NCBI GenBank assembly: GCA_009602725.1
Contig: WELB01000005.1
Coordinates: 163,095 to 182,402, forward strand
Length of the DNA: 19,308 nucleotides
DNA from: Spirogloea muscicola
Lineage: Eukaryota; Streptophyta; Zygnematophyceae; Spirogloeales; Spirogloeaceae
Reading direction: 5' to 3'
Each line of letters begins with the position of its first letter. Position 1 is the stretch's first letter. Under the pieces are notes generated by a model. It was not told where the DNA came from and searched no databases. It was given only the letters and a program-made list of their open reading frames with translations. The position numbers and the translations under genes are program-made. Below are positions 19,121 to 19,308 of the stretch, in pieces.

Positions 19121-19188
19121 CCTGGAGGCCGAGCGCGGCGAGGAGGTGGCGGCGGGCGAGCGAGGCGGCCCAGCGGGCGCGCGCGGCG

Positions 19189-19308
<120 letters not shown>

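Overview
The window is nuclear DNA from an intron-rich eukaryote, most likely a green alga (Chlorophyta). The evidence is short exons split by GT-AG introns, GC-rich 5' gene ends, plant-like versions of conserved proteins (HINT3, the SUMO E1 subunit SAE2/UBA2, CLASP), and UGUAA motifs of the green-algal poly(A) type. There are no bacterial operons, CRISPR arrays, tRNAs, rRNAs or recognisable transposon genes. I assembled all gene models by hand, from splice consensus, reading phase and family similarity recalled from memory.

Layout from left to right. (1) HINT3-type histidine-triad adenylylsulfatase, plus strand, 2-1831, 7 exons, open at its 5' end. (2) About 2 kb with no supported gene, 1832-3874, holding three clustered UGUAA motifs. 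(3) SUMO-activating enzyme subunit 2, minus strand, 8116-3875, 11 exons, 635 residues, complete. One of its introns is GC-AG and another is stop-free and a multiple of three. (4) A GC-rich 744-base head-to-head promoter region, 8117-8860. (5) CLASP microtubule-binding protein, plus strand, 8861-15324, 15 exons, 1271 residues; it lacks the N-terminal TOG1 domain of land-plant CLASP. (6) A convergent spacer, 15325-16124, with a UGUAA signal and two weak coding-like stretches. (7) A minus-strand gene, about 18766-16125, for an acidic, disordered protein of roughly 820 residues carrying eight WxxF motifs plus DPF- and FG-type motifs. It looks like a clathrin-adaptor accessory protein and contains an in-frame 291-base tandem duplication. 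(8) A repeat-rich end, 18823-19308: TTAGGG-type telomere repeats, three diverged tandem units, and 120 uninterrupted A residues.

The genes do not form a pathway. HINT3 acts in sulfur nucleotide metabolism, SAE2 in SUMO conjugation in the nucleus, CLASP on cortical and spindle microtubules, and the WxxF protein probably in vesicle coat assembly. The only regulatory link suggested by the layout is the divergent SAE2-CLASP promoter. The least described item is the WxxF-repeat protein. No new multi-gene system is evident.
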